Shown here piece by piece: positions 54,042-62,913 of a stretch of DNA of 64,000 nt (position 1 is the first letter of the stretch; every line of letters starts with the position of its first letter). A model generated the notes under the pieces. That model ran no database searches and was not told the origin of the DNA. It saw nothing but the letters and a program-made list of their open reading frames with translations. The DNA is from Comamonadaceae bacterium UBA4962 (GTDB lineage Bacteria > Pseudomonadota > Gammaproteobacteria > Burkholderiales > Burkholderiaceae_C). The DNA lies in contig DHAE01000020.1 of the NCBI GenBank assembly GCA_002397315.1, forward strand, positions 202,931 to 266,930. The letters are read 5' to 3'. Position numbers and translations under genes: made by a program.

Positions 54042-55085
54042 TCACTTCTTCGGCAGGATGTTCAGCTCGGCCGCCGTCGGCAGGAAGCTGCCGTTCCACA
54101 CGGTGGCCGGGTCCACGCGCGTCTTGGTGCCGTAGGCGTCGGACACCTGCGAGGCCATCAGCGCGAGCCGCTGGGGCTTGGCCTGGCCGAAGCCTTCCGC
54201 GCGCGCGTCCGTGCTGTTGACCACGGTGTCGATCGCCAGCTGCAGGCGGCGGGTCTCCAGCTGCGTGTTCACGATGCCGTCGCGCTCCTTCACGTAGGCG
54301 ATGGCGGCGCCCGGGTTGGCGATGACTTCCTTCGCGCCGCGCGTGAAGGCCTTCAGGAAGGCCTTCACCGCTTCCGGGTTCTCCTTGAGGATCTTCGGGT
54401 TCGCGATGATGGCGTTGCCGTAGAGCTTCACGCCGTAGTCCGCATACGGCATCACGACCACGTCGGAGGCCTTGGCGCCGCGCGCCTCCAGGTTCAGCAG
54501 CGAGGTGAAGGTGAAGCCGGTGATGGCATCGACGTCGCCGCGCACCAGCATGGTCTCGCGCAGCGGCGGGTCCATCGCGGTCCACTGCACGCCGCCGATG
54601 CCGTTGGCCTTGGCGAAGATCGGGAAGCCGCGCCGGCCCGCATCGAACACCGGCGCACCGAGCTTCTTGCCGTTCAGGTCGGCGGGCTTGGCGATGCCGC
54701 TCTTCTTGAGCGCCATGACGGAGGCCGGCGTGTTGTTGTAGACCATCATCACCGCCACGGGCCGGTTCTGCGCGTCGGGGTTGTTGGCGTGGAATTCCAT
54801 CAGCGCGGCCATGTCGGCGAAGCCGATGTCGTACGAGCCCGAGGCCACGCGCTGCACCGCGGCGCCCGAGCCGTTGCCCGCGTCCACGGTGACGTTCAGG
54901 CCCGCCTCCTTGAAGTAGCCCTTGGCCGTCGGCAGCAGGAAGAACGCCGCGGGGCCTTCGAAGCGCCAGTCGAGCTGGAACTTCACGGGCGTCAGGGCGC
55001 CACCCTGCGCGTGGGCTGCCAGCGGTGCCAGGCCGGGCAGGGCAAGCATGAGCAGTGCGGCCTGCAGGAGGGAACGTTTTTTCAT
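54042..55085 (-). CDS. NMT1/SsuA-like ABC transporter substrate-binding protein
   Basis: Periplasmic binding protein of the importer encoded with it. The 347-residue protein has a Sec signal peptide (MKKRSLLQAALLMLALPG, cleavage after AAHA near residue 26), the hallmark LDWRFEGPAAFFLLPTAKGYF (core AKGYFKEAGLNV) and the ligand loop GSYDIGFADMAALMEF. It resembles the 46.5 kb binding protein over its length, including the YGNA segment of KLYGNAIIANPKI, but has a Sec rather than twin-arginine leader. The ligand is unknown; purine-related compounds, pyrimidine precursors and sulfonates all occur in this family. Confidence 0.93.
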   Translation of the reverse strand: MKKRSLLQAALLMLALPGLAPLAAHAQGGALTPVKFQLDWRFEGPAAFFLLPTAKGYFKEAGLNVTVDAGNGSGAAVQRVASGSYDIGFADMAALMEFHANNPDAQNRPVAVMMVYNNTPASVMALKKSGIAKPADLNGKKLGAPVFDAGRRGFPIFAKANGIGGVQWTAMDPPLRETMLVRGDVDAITGFTFTSLLNLEARGAKASDVVVMPYADYGVKLYGNAIIANPKILKENPEAVKAFLKAFTRGAKEVIANPGAAIAYVKERDGIVNTQLETRRLQLAIDTVVNSTDARAEGFGQAKPQRLALMASQVSDAYGTKTRVDPATVWNGSFLPTAAELNILPKK

Positions 55086-55216
55086 GGAGGGCTCCGGTGA
55101 TGTGCTTGGATGCCTCCGGTCAGCAAGATCGATGCCCGCCGCACGGCCTCGGTGCCGCGCACGCAGCCTGTGCGTGGCACGCCATGCCCCGTGACGGTGC
55201 ACGCCCGAAATGCAAA

Positions 55217-55236
55217 GAGCCCGGCATGCCGGGCTC
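55217..55236 (-). terminator. Rho-independent terminator after maeB
   Basis: A perfect 20-base palindrome (10-bp arms GAGCCCGGCA and TGCCGGGCTC) lies 57 bases beyond the maeB stop. On the minus strand it is followed by TTTGCATTT. It would separate the malic enzyme transcript from the ABC operon. Confidence 0.7.
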
Positions 55237-55293
55237 CTTGCGGGGTAGAAAAGGCGTGTCCGCCGCGACGAGCGGACCAGGCCTGTCGCAGCG

Positions 55294-57594
55294 TCAGCGC
55301 TGCGCCTTCGCCGCGGCCGCGCTGGCGGCGGCGAGCGCCGTCATGTTGACCACGCGGCGCACGGTGGAGGAGGGCGTGAGCACGTGGGCCGAGGCGGCCG
55401 CGCCCAGCAGGATCGGGCCGATGGTCGTGCCGTGGCTGCCGGTGGTCTTGAGCACGTTGAACAGGATGTTCGCCGCGTCGAGGTTCGGGCAGATCAGCAC
55501 GTTGGCCGAGCCGGTGAGCGTGCCGTCCTCCAGCGCGGTCTGGCGGATCTTCTCCGACAGGGCCGCGTCGCCGTGCAGTTCGCCGTCGCTCTCGATGTGC
55601 GGTGCCGCCTTCGCGAACAGGTCGCGCGCCGCGCGCATCTTGCGGGCCGATGGCCGCGTGGACGAACCGTAGTTGGAGTGCGACAGGAACGCCACCTTGG
55701 GCGGCAGGCCGAAACGCTGCACTTCCTCGGCCGCCATCTGCGCGATGTGCGCGAGCTGCTCGGCGCTCGGATCTTCGTGGATGTAGGTGTCGGCGATGAA
55801 CAGCGTGTGCTGTTCCAGCGTGAGGGCGTTCACCGTGGCCAGGCCGGCGGCGCCGTCCTTCAGGCCGATCACCGTGCGCACGTGCTCCAGGTGGTGGTCG
55901 AAGCGGCCCACCAGACCGCAGAGCAGCGCGTCCGCATCACCCAGGTGCACCATCAGCGCGCCGATGAGCGTGTTGGAGCGGCGCACCGCGGCCTTGGCGG
56001 CCTCCGGCGTGATGCCGTCGCGGCCCATCAGGCGGTGGTAGGCCTCCCAGTACTGGCGGAAGCGCGGATCGTCCTCGGGGTTGCAGACCTCGACGTCCTT
56101 GCCCAGCTGGATGCGCAGGCCGGCCTTCTTGATGCGCACTTCGATCACGGCCGGACGGCCGATCAGGATGGGCTTGGCCAGGCCGTCGTCCACGGCCACC
56201 TGCGCGGCGCGCAGCACGCGCTCGTCCTCGCCCTCGGCATAGGCCACGCGCTGGGGGGCGGCCTTGGCGGCGGCGAACACCGGGCGCATGAACATGCTGG
56301 TCTGGTAGACGAAGCGCGTCAGGCTCTCGCGGTAGGCGTCGTAATCCTGGATGGGGCGCGTGGCCACGCCCGACTCCTCGGCGGCCCGGGCCACGGCGGG
56401 CGCGATGCGCAGGATCAGCCGCACGTCGAACGGCGTGGGAATGAGGTAGTCGGGGCCGAAGGAGAGTTCCTTGCCCGCGTAGGCGGCGGCCACCTCGTCG
56501 CTCATCTCGGCCTTGGCGAGGTCGGCGATCTCGCGCACGCAGGCCAGCTTCATCGCCTCGGTGATCTTCGTGGCGCCGCAATCGAGCGCGCCGCGGAAGA
56601 TGTAGGGGAAGCACAGCACGTTGTTCACCTGGTTCGGGTAGTCCGAACGGCCGGTGGCGATGATGCAGTCGGGGCGGATGGCCTTGGCGAGTTCCGGGCG
56701 GATCTCGGGTTCGGGGTTGGCCAGGGCCAGGATGATCGGCCTGTCGGCCATGGTCTTCACCATCTCGGCCGTCAGCACGCCGGGGGCCGAGCAGCCCAGG
56801 AACACGTCGGCGCCGTTCACCACGTCGGCCAGGGTGCGGGCTTCGGTCTTCTGCGCGTAGCGGGCCTTGGATTCGTCCAGCGGGCCGCGGCCTTCGTAGA
56901 TCACGCCCTTGGAGTCCACCACGTAGATGTTCTCGCGCTTCACGCCCAGGCCCACCATCACGTCCAGGCAGGCGATGGCCGCGGCGCCGGCACCCGACAC
57001 GGCCACCTTCACGGCCCCGATGTCCTTGCCCACCAGTTCCAGGCCGTTCAGCAGCGCGGCGCTGGAGATGATGGCCGTGCCGTGCTGGTCGTCATGGAAC
57101 ACCGGAATGTTCATGCGCTTGGAGAGTTCGCGCTCGATGTAGAAGCACTCGGGCGCCTTGATGTCCTCGAGGTTGATGCCGCCGAGCGTGGGCTCCAGGC
57201 TGGCGATGATCTCGACGAGCTTGTCCGGATCGCGCTCGGCCAGTTCGATGTCGAACACGTCCACGCCCGCGAACTTCTTGAACAGGCACCCCTTGCCTTC
57301 CATCACCGGCTTGCCGGCCAGCGGGCCGATGTCGCCCAGGCCCAGCACGGCGGTGCCGTTGGTGATCACGCCCACGAGGTTGCCGCGCGAGGTGTAGTCG
57401 AAGGCGAGCGACGGATCGGCCTGGATGTCGAGGCAGGGATAGGCCACGCCGGGCGAATAGGCGAGCGAGAGGTCGCGCTGGTTCGACAGCGGCTTGGTCG
57501 GCGTGACGGAAATCTTGCCGCGGCTGGGGTTGCGGTGGTATTCGAGCGCGGCTTCGCGCAGGGCCGCTTCCGCGGCGGAGAGAGGCTGGGTCAT
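55294..57594 (-). CDS. maeB: MaeB, NADP-dependent malic enzyme with phosphotransacetylase-like domain
   Basis: Oxidatively decarboxylates malate to pyruvate, making NADPH. The 766-residue protein has the malic enzyme domain (residues about 1-430) with YSPGVAYPCLDI, the metal and substrate segment FHDDQHGTAI (about 165-174) and the cofactor loop SGAGAAAIACLD. The second half (about 440-766) is a phosphate acetyltransferase-like domain, YAEGEDERVLRAAQ to GAAASAHVLTPSSTVRR (core ASAHVLTPS), regulatory in known MaeB. Length and order are normal for hybrid malic enzymes. Confidence 0.96.
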   Translation of the reverse strand: MTQPLSAAEAALREAALEYHRNPSRGKISVTPTKPLSNQRDLSLAYSPGVAYPCLDIQADPSLAFDYTSRGNLVGVITNGTAVLGLGDIGPLAGKPVMEGKGCLFKKFAGVDVFDIELAERDPDKLVEIIASLEPTLGGINLEDIKAPECFYIERELSKRMNIPVFHDDQHGTAIISSAALLNGLELVGKDIGAVKVAVSGAGAAAIACLDVMVGLGVKRENIYVVDSKGVIYEGRGPLDESKARYAQKTEARTLADVVNGADVFLGCSAPGVLTAEMVKTMADRPIILALANPEPEIRPELAKAIRPDCIIATGRSDYPNQVNNVLCFPYIFRGALDCGATKITEAMKLACVREIADLAKAEMSDEVAAAYAGKELSFGPDYLIPTPFDVRLILRIAPAVARAAEESGVATRPIQDYDAYRESLTRFVYQTSMFMRPVFAAAKAAPQRVAYAEGEDERVLRAAQVAVDDGLAKPILIGRPAVIEVRIKKAGLRIQLGKDVEVCNPEDDPRFRQYWEAYHRLMGRDGITPEAAKAAVRRSNTLIGALMVHLGDADALLCGLVGRFDHHLEHVRTVIGLKDGAAGLATVNALTLEQHTLFIADTYIHEDPSAEQLAHIAQMAAEEVQRFGLPPKVAFLSHSNYGSSTRPSARKMRAARDLFAKAAPHIESDGELHGDAALSEKIRQTALEDGTLTGSANVLICPNLDAANILFNVLKTTGSHGTTIGPILLGAAASAHVLTPSSTVRRVVNMTALAAASAAAAKAQR

Positions 57595-57745
57595 ACGGGT
57601 TTTCCGGAAAATGGGCGCAGGTGCGGTGCCTATCGAAGCTTAACGCCGTGCCCGCGGGAAGCGGGCCCGTGTCCATGCCATCTGTGCATGGAGACGAACG
57701 ACCCGCGCCGTGTGCGGAGCGGGGTGGGTGCGGGGCGGGCCGGGC

Positions 57746-59242
57746 TCAGTGCGCGTCGGCCTGCCGGGCGGCATCCACGGCCGCGGAGGTGTCGCGGCTG
57801 GCGCCATTGAAGAAGACATTCAGGAGCACGGCGGTGATCGAGGCCAGCAGAATACCGGATTCGATCAGCGGATGAATAGAGTGCGGCATCCACTGGCGGA
57901 AGTTGGGCGCCACCAGCGGCACCATGCCCACGCCGATCGAGACGGCCACGATCATCGCGTTGAAGCGGTTGGTCTTGAAATCCACCGCGCCCAGGATGCG
58001 GATGCCGGTGGCCGCCACCATGCCGAACATCACCAGCCCCGCACCCCCCAGCACCACCGTGGGCAGGGATTCGACCAGCGCCGCCATCTTCGGCAGCAGG
58101 CCCAGCAGGATCAGGATCAGCCCGCCGGCCACGCACACGAAGCGGCTCTTGACGCCCGTCACGGCCACCAGGCCCACGTTCTGCGAGAAGCTCGTGTAGG
58201 GAAACGTGTTGAAGATGCCGCCGATGAGCGTGCCCAGCCCGTCGGTGCGCAGCCCGCGCGTGAGGGCCGCCTGGTCCACCTTCCTGCCGGTCATCTCGCC
58301 GAGCGCGAGGAACATGCCGGTGGATTCGATCATCACCACGACCATCACCAGCGTCATGGTGAGGATCAGCACCGGGTCGAAGATCGGCATCGCGATCTCG
58401 AAGGGCAGCACCAGGTCGAACCACTGCGCCTTGGCCACCTTGTCGAAGTTCATCAGGCCCAGCGCCGTGGCGGCCACGCCGCCGATGCAGATGCCGAGCA
58501 GTACCGAGATGTTGGCGACGAAGCCGCGCGCGAACTTGGCGATCAGCAAAATGGACAGCAGCACCAGGGCCGAGACGCCCACGCCCGTCAGGTCGCCGTA
58601 GCGCGGGTTGGGCACCGTGGGCACCACCGCCAGGCCCTTCGGGACAGGCGGCAGCGACGAGCCCGGCGCACCGGCCGCGGCCTGCGCCTCGGCCAGCCAT
58701 TTGACGTGGTCGGGGTTCACCACCGTGGGCGCCGTCGGGCCCGCCGGGTTGCCGAAGATCCAGTTGATGCCCACGCGCATCAGGCTGATGCCGATCACCG
58801 CGATGATCGTGCCCGTGACCACGGGCGGGAAGAAGCGCAGCATGCGGCTGATGAGCGGCGCGATCAGGATCGACACCACGCCCGCGCCGATGACCGAGCC
58901 GAAGATCAGGCCCGCGCCGGCCGGCCCGGCCGTGGACTGCGCCATCGACACCATGGGCGCGACGGCCGCGAAGGTCACGCCCATCATCACCGGCAACTGC
59001 ACGCCGAACCAGCGCGTGGCGCCCAGCGCCTGGATCAGCGTGACGAGGCCGCAGCAGAACAGGTCCGCCGAAATGAGTTTGGCCACCAGGTCCGGCGTGA
59101 GGTTGAGCGCGCGCCCGATGATGAGCGGCACCGCCACCGCGCCCGCGTACATCACCAGCACGTGCTGCAGGCCCAGGGCGGTGAGCTGGCCCGCGGGCAG
59201 GCGCTGGTCTACCGGATGGAGGTCGGACGGGCTGGAAGGCAT
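57746..59242 (-). CDS. NCS2-family purine (xanthine/urate) permease
   Basis: Proton-coupled nucleobase importer. The 498-residue protein begins MPSSPSDLHPVDQ and has about 14 helices. QHVLVMYAGAVAVPLI opens helix 1 and the NCS2 signature is near ESTGMFLALGEMTGRK (about residues 290-305). The region FNTFPYTSFSQNVGLVAVTGV, by its core QNVGLVAVTGVKSRFV, fits the xanthine/uric acid branch rather than uracil carriers. An insertion rich in Pro and Gly (APGSSLPPVPKG) lies in the middle. It ends the NCS1-racemase-GntR-NCS2 run. Confidence 0.92.
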   Translation of the reverse strand: MPSSPSDLHPVDQRLPAGQLTALGLQHVLVMYAGAVAVPLIIGRALNLTPDLVAKLISADLFCCGLVTLIQALGATRWFGVQLPVMMGVTFAAVAPMVSMAQSTAGPAGAGLIFGSVIGAGVVSILIAPLISRMLRFFPPVVTGTIIAVIGISLMRVGINWIFGNPAGPTAPTVVNPDHVKWLAEAQAAAGAPGSSLPPVPKGLAVVPTVPNPRYGDLTGVGVSALVLLSILLIAKFARGFVANISVLLGICIGGVAATALGLMNFDKVAKAQWFDLVLPFEIAMPIFDPVLILTMTLVMVVVMIESTGMFLALGEMTGRKVDQAALTRGLRTDGLGTLIGGIFNTFPYTSFSQNVGLVAVTGVKSRFVCVAGGLILILLGLLPKMAALVESLPTVVLGGAGLVMFGMVAATGIRILGAVDFKTNRFNAMIVAVSIGVGMVPLVAPNFRQWMPHSIHPLIESGILLASITAVLLNVFFNGASRDTSAAVDAARQADAH

Positions 59243-59280
59243 GGCAGGAATCCCGGGCAGGGCGAAGTTGCACACATCGA

Positions 59281-59299
59281 TGTATGGAAAAAATGTATG
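59281..59299. promoter_or_regulatory. Direct TGTATG half-sites upstream of the NCS2 gene
   Basis: TGTATG occurs at 59281-59286 and again at 59294-59299, 13 bases apart and about 40-57 bases before the NCS2 start codon. They resemble half of the TTTGTATACAAA palindrome before the NCS1 gene. The local GntR protein could bind both; that link is inference. Confidence 0.4.
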
Positions 59300-59402
59300 C
59301 AATTCGGGTGCCCACCGCACGCAGGAAAACCCGCGCGGCCCGGCCGCTCGCCCGGGCCGCATGCACCGCCGCGGTGCACGGCCCTGGCACGGGCGTGGTG
59401 CG

Positions 59403-60152
59403 TCAGGCCAGCAGGGCCTTGACGAGGTCGAGCTGCCGGTCGGCGCGCTCGCTGTCGAGTTCGAGGCTGGATTCGATGCGGTTCAGGTGGTCCACCATGC
59501 AGGCGACGGCGGCCTCGGCGTCGCCGCTGCGGCACACGCGCAGGAACTCGGCGTGCTCGCCGGACGAGCAGTGCGGATCGTTCGACGAGTGGTAGAGCAT
59601 GGCGATGAGCGAACTGCGCGCCACCATTTCCTGGACCAGCTGGGCCAGTGTGCGGTTGCCCGCGGCCTCGGCCAGCGCGACGTGGAAGTCGCCCAGCAGT
59701 TTTTCCTGCACGCGACCGGTGGCGGAGTTCAGCGTCGTGCGCTCGAAGCGGATGTGCTGCTCCAGCAACTGGTACTCGGCGCGGCCTGCCTGCGCCACGA
59801 ACAGCCGCACCACCTCGCTCTCGAGGATGCGGCGCACGGCGAACACCTCGCGCGCCTCCTGCACGCTCGGGCGGCTCACGAACGAGCCCTTGTCGGGAAT
59901 GGTCTCGATCAGCCGGTCCTTGGCGAGCATGACCAGGGCGGCGCGCACCTTCGTGCGGCTCACGGAATAGATGCGCCCGAGCGCTTCCTCGCGCAGCCAG
60001 GTGCCGGGCGGCAGGCGCTTCTCGACGATCGCCGTGGCCAGGTCGCGCGCGATGCCTTCGATGGACACCTGGGCGGCTTCGGGAGCGGGGGCGGGTGCCG
60101 ATTCGGTCTTGGGGGAGTTGCGGGGCTTGGGAGCAGGGGCGGCGCGTGGCAT
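59403..60152 (-). CDS. GntR-family transcriptional regulator, FCD type
   Basis: Ligand-responsive DNA-binding regulator. The 249-residue protein has an Ala/Pro-rich leader (residues 1-28), a winged helix (about 30-95: GTWLREEALGRIYSVSRTKVRAAL, core SVSRTKVRAAL as recognition helix) and a C-terminal FCD helical domain (about 100-230) with the metal-type ligands in DFHVALAEAAGN, HSSNDPH and EHAEFLRVCRSGD. It lies between the racemase gene and the NCS2 gene on the same strand and is the natural candidate to control this purine/hydantoin set. Confidence 0.92.
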   Translation of the reverse strand: MPRAAPAPKPRNSPKTESAPAPAPEAAQVSIEGIARDLATAIVEKRLPPGTWLREEALGRIYSVSRTKVRAALVMLAKDRLIETIPDKGSFVSRPSVQEAREVFAVRRILESEVVRLFVAQAGRAEYQLLEQHIRFERTTLNSATGRVQEKLLGDFHVALAEAAGNRTLAQLVQEMVARSSLIAMLYHSSNDPHCSSGEHAEFLRVCRSGDAEAAVACMVDHLNRIESSLELDSERADRQLDLVKALLA

Positions 60153-60189
60153 GGCGGGGATTGTCGCTTCCTGTGCCGCCGCACCGCCG

Positions 60190-61011
60190 TCAGGCCCGCT
60201 TGAGCGCCGCGGGCGCGTGCACCAGGGTTTCCGGCTGCACCGTCGGGGATGCAGGCGCAGTGGACGCCGTGGGAGCGGCAGCCAGCGTGAACCCCGACAG
60301 CGCCCCGGCCATCGCCTTGGGCAGCGGCCGCGCCAGTTCGCCGTGCTTGCTCGTGGCGAGCCGCAGCGTCACCAGCGATTCGACCAGCGTGGTGGCGGCC
60401 GCCACGCCGTCGATCACCGGCACGCCCAGCACCTGGCCGATGTGCTCGCACAGGTCGGCCATGCCGGCGCAGCCCAGCACGATGGCATCGCAGCCGTCCT
60501 CGGCCAGCGCGCGCCGGCATTCGCCGACGATGCGTTCGCGCGCGTCGGAGCCCGGCACCTCCAGCTCCAGCACCGGCAGCTCGCAGGCCCGCACGTTGGC
60601 GCAGAAGCGCTCCATGCCGTAGATCTCGGCCAGGTGCCAGGCCTGGCCCATGGTGCGGCCGAGCGTGGTGACCACCGAGAAGCGCGTGCCCACCATGCTC
60701 GCCAGGTGCATGGCGGCCTCGGCGATGCCGACCACCGGCCCGCGCGCGAGTTCGCGCGCGGCCTTCAGGCCCGGATCGCCGAAGCAGGCGATCACGTAGC
60801 CGTCGACGCCCGCCGCCTCGCCGCGCGCGATCTCCTGCAGCAGGCCCGGCACCGCCAGCGCCTCGTCGTAATGGCTTTCGATGGAGGCCGGGCCCATGGC
60901 GGGGCTCACGGCGATGACCTCGGTACCCGGCCGCGCCACGGCGCGCGCGCAGGCCCCGATCTTCTCGGTCATGCTCCAGGTGGTGTTGGGATTGATGATC
61001 TGGATGCGCAC
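60190..61011 (-). CDS. Asp/Glu/hydantoin racemase-family enzyme
   Basis: Predicted cofactor-independent racemase, likely acting on hydantoins or allantoin. From GTG at 61011, five bases after the NCS1 stop, the product is 273 residues and reads MRIQIINPNTTWSM. The two catalytic cysteines are in VIACFGDPGL (about residue 75) and VLGCAGM (about 177), the spacing of hydantoin and allantoin racemases. The last 40 residues are a Pro/Ala/Thr-rich tail not typical of the family. The ribosome site before the GTG is weak, so translation may be coupled to the NCS1 gene. Confidence 0.87.
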   Translation of the reverse strand: MRIQIINPNTTWSMTEKIGACARAVARPGTEVIAVSPAMGPASIESHYDEALAVPGLLQEIARGEAAGVDGYVIACFGDPGLKAARELARGPVVGIAEAAMHLASMVGTRFSVVTTLGRTMGQAWHLAEIYGMERFCANVRACELPVLELEVPGSDARERIVGECRRALAEDGCDAIVLGCAGMADLCEHIGQVLGVPVIDGVAAATTLVESLVTLRLATSKHGELARPLPKAMAGALSGFTLAAAPTASTAPASPTVQPETLVHAPAALKRA

Positions 61012-61016
61012 GTCGG

Positions 61017-62534
61017 TCAGTTCTTTCGGTTCAATGCAAGGTAGAAGAGGAAGCCCAGGCCCATGCCCATGAACCAGGCGTAGCTCGCCGCGCCGCGCCA
61101 CGACGGCACGATCACGCAGAGGATGGGAATCAGGGCGGCGGGAATCAGTGCGCCCACGGCGCGCGGGTTGTAGCCGCCGCTGTACCAGTAGGCGCCGCGC
61201 GGCTCCATGGTGTAGAGGTCGTCCACCAGCACCTTCTGGCGGCGCACGAAGTAGTAGTCGGCGATCAGGATGCCGAACAGCGGGCCGATGAAGGAGCCCA
61301 GCACGTCCAGCGTGTAGTGGATGACCTGCGGGTTGTTGTAGAGGTTCCACGGCGTGATGAAGATCGAGCCGACGGCGGCGATCATGCCGCCCGTGCGCCA
61401 GCTGATGTGCTGCGGCGCCACGTTGGAGAAGTCGAACGCCGGCGACACGAAGTTCGCCACGATGTTGATGCCGATGGTGGCGATCATGAAGGTGAGCGCG
61501 CCCAGCACCACGGCGGTGGTGGAGTCGATGCGGCCCACGGTGTGCACCGGATCGGTGATCAGTTCGCCGAACACCGGCAGCGTGGCGGCGGTGGTCACCA
61601 CGGTGAGCAGCGAGAAGAACACGAAGTTGACGGGCAGGCCCCAGAAGTTGCCCTTCTTCACCGCGTCGAAGCTCTTGCCATAGCGCGAGAAATCGCCGAA
61701 GTTGAGCATCGGCCCGCTGAAGTAGCTCACCACCAGCGCGATGGCCGAGAGCATCACCGGCACCGCGTCCCAGCCCTGGAAGCGCACGCCGCCCAGGTTC
61801 AGGTCGATGTTCTTCCAGCCGGCTTTCCAGACCAGCCATCCGCAGAGGATGGCCATCACCACGTAGACGCCGGGGCCGGCCCAGTCGATGAAGCGGCGGA
61901 TCGCCTCCATGCCGTGCCAGAACACCAGTGCCTGCAGCACCCACATGACCATGAACGACACCCAGCCCAGGGTCGAGAGCCCCGCGAAGCCGTGCTGCGC
62001 GACGTCGGCGTACGCATCCAGCGAGGGGTAGAAGTGCAGCGCCAGGATCATGAAGGCGCTGGAGGCCAGGTAGGTCTGGATGCCGTACCAGGCCACCGCG
62101 ATCAGGCCGCGGATGATGGCGGGAATGTTGGCGCCCAGCACGCCGAACGAGGCGCGGCAGATCACGGGGTAGGGCGTGCCGGTCACCTGGCTGGGCTTGG
62201 CCACCAGGTTGCAGAAGAACTGCACGATCACGATGCCGATCAAGAGCGCCGCCAGCACGTGCCAGCTGGAGAGCCCCAGCGCGAACAAACTGCCGGCGGT
62301 GACGTAGCCGCCCACGCTGTGCACGTCCGACATCCAGAACGCGAAGATGTTGTACTGGCCCCAGGTCTGGTTCTTGAGCGGTGCCAGGTCCTCGTTGGTC
62401 AGGCGCGGGTCGTAGCCCGGCTTGATGAGCGCGTTGCCCGCATGCGGGGACGCATGGGACGGCACGGCGGGCGCGGATGCGGTGGGCGGCGGCTCCGAGC
62501 CGGCGGCGCTGACGGGATGGGTGGCGGACTGCAT
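61017..62534 (-). CDS. NCS1-family permease (hydantoin/allantoin/cytosine type)
   Basis: Sodium- or proton-coupled importer with a LeuT-like fold. The 505-residue protein begins MQSATHPVSAAG with GAGGAG upstream. The N-terminal tail (about 45 residues) leads to DLAPLKNQTWGQYNIFAFWMSDVHSVGGY, given by core TWGQYNIFAFWMSD (about residues 58-71), the NCS1 substrate-site helix 1. WYGIQTYLASSA in helix 3 and NFGDFSRYGKS in the middle are also typical of Mhp1/PucI-like carriers. It leads the run NCS1-racemase-GntR-NCS2, so hydantoin or allantoin is the likely cargo. Confidence 0.92.
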   Translation of the reverse strand: MQSATHPVSAAGSEPPPTASAPAVPSHASPHAGNALIKPGYDPRLTNEDLAPLKNQTWGQYNIFAFWMSDVHSVGGYVTAGSLFALGLSSWHVLAALLIGIVIVQFFCNLVAKPSQVTGTPYPVICRASFGVLGANIPAIIRGLIAVAWYGIQTYLASSAFMILALHFYPSLDAYADVAQHGFAGLSTLGWVSFMVMWVLQALVFWHGMEAIRRFIDWAGPGVYVVMAILCGWLVWKAGWKNIDLNLGGVRFQGWDAVPVMLSAIALVVSYFSGPMLNFGDFSRYGKSFDAVKKGNFWGLPVNFVFFSLLTVVTTAATLPVFGELITDPVHTVGRIDSTTAVVLGALTFMIATIGINIVANFVSPAFDFSNVAPQHISWRTGGMIAAVGSIFITPWNLYNNPQVIHYTLDVLGSFIGPLFGILIADYYFVRRQKVLVDDLYTMEPRGAYWYSGGYNPRAVGALIPAALIPILCVIVPSWRGAASYAWFMGMGLGFLFYLALNRKN

Positions 62535-62913
62535 GGTGTTCTCCTCGTGGCGGGGTTCGGGCCGGCGGGCGCCTGCGTCTGCAAGCGATGCATCCATGTT
62601 TGTATACAAAAAAAGGATGCAAAAGAAGGCCCATTCATGGGGCGTGGCCTGGGGCTTACCCGCATGCCGGCAGCGGTGTATGCAAGATGCGTGCACAGGC
62701 TGCGGGTGTGCTTACGGTTCCGGCGACAGGCGCCGGTGAGCAGCCGGAAACGCGCCGCGCGGGAATATGCAGGAACTCGGGGGAGGCGCTGCGGCTGCAC
62801 GCGGATGGTGCAGGAGCGGTCGCCGCGCAGGCGCACGGGGCGTGCGCGGCGGGGCGGGGAAGAGGGGCGGAGAAGGAAGGGCGCGGCGCGAAAAGCGGAC
62901 CCGCGCCCCCGGG
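62535..62913. other. Intergenic region between the chemoreceptor and NCS1 genes
   Basis: The 379 bases contain the palindromic operator-like site at 62590-62620 near the NCS1 end. The rest is GC-rich, with a purine-rich plus-strand stretch at about 62850-62890. No clear terminator for the chemoreceptor gene and no small gene were recognised. Confidence 0.45.
62590..62620. promoter_or_regulatory. Palindromic operator-like site upstream of the NCS1 gene
   Basis: A perfect 12-bp palindrome TTTGTATACAAA (62599-62610) is nested almost symmetrically inside a second inverted repeat, GCATCC (62590-62595) and GGATGC (62615-62620). It lies about 65 bases before the NCS1 ATG. TGTATACA-type palindromes are common targets of FCD-type GntR proteins, and such a gene is in this operon. 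Confidence 0.6.

Noticed and set aside
60190..62634. Single 814-codon minus-strand frame covering the NCS1 gene and racemase
   Set aside because: Only the last third (racemase) is coding in this frame; the NCS1 gene is in another frame with full motifs and its own start.
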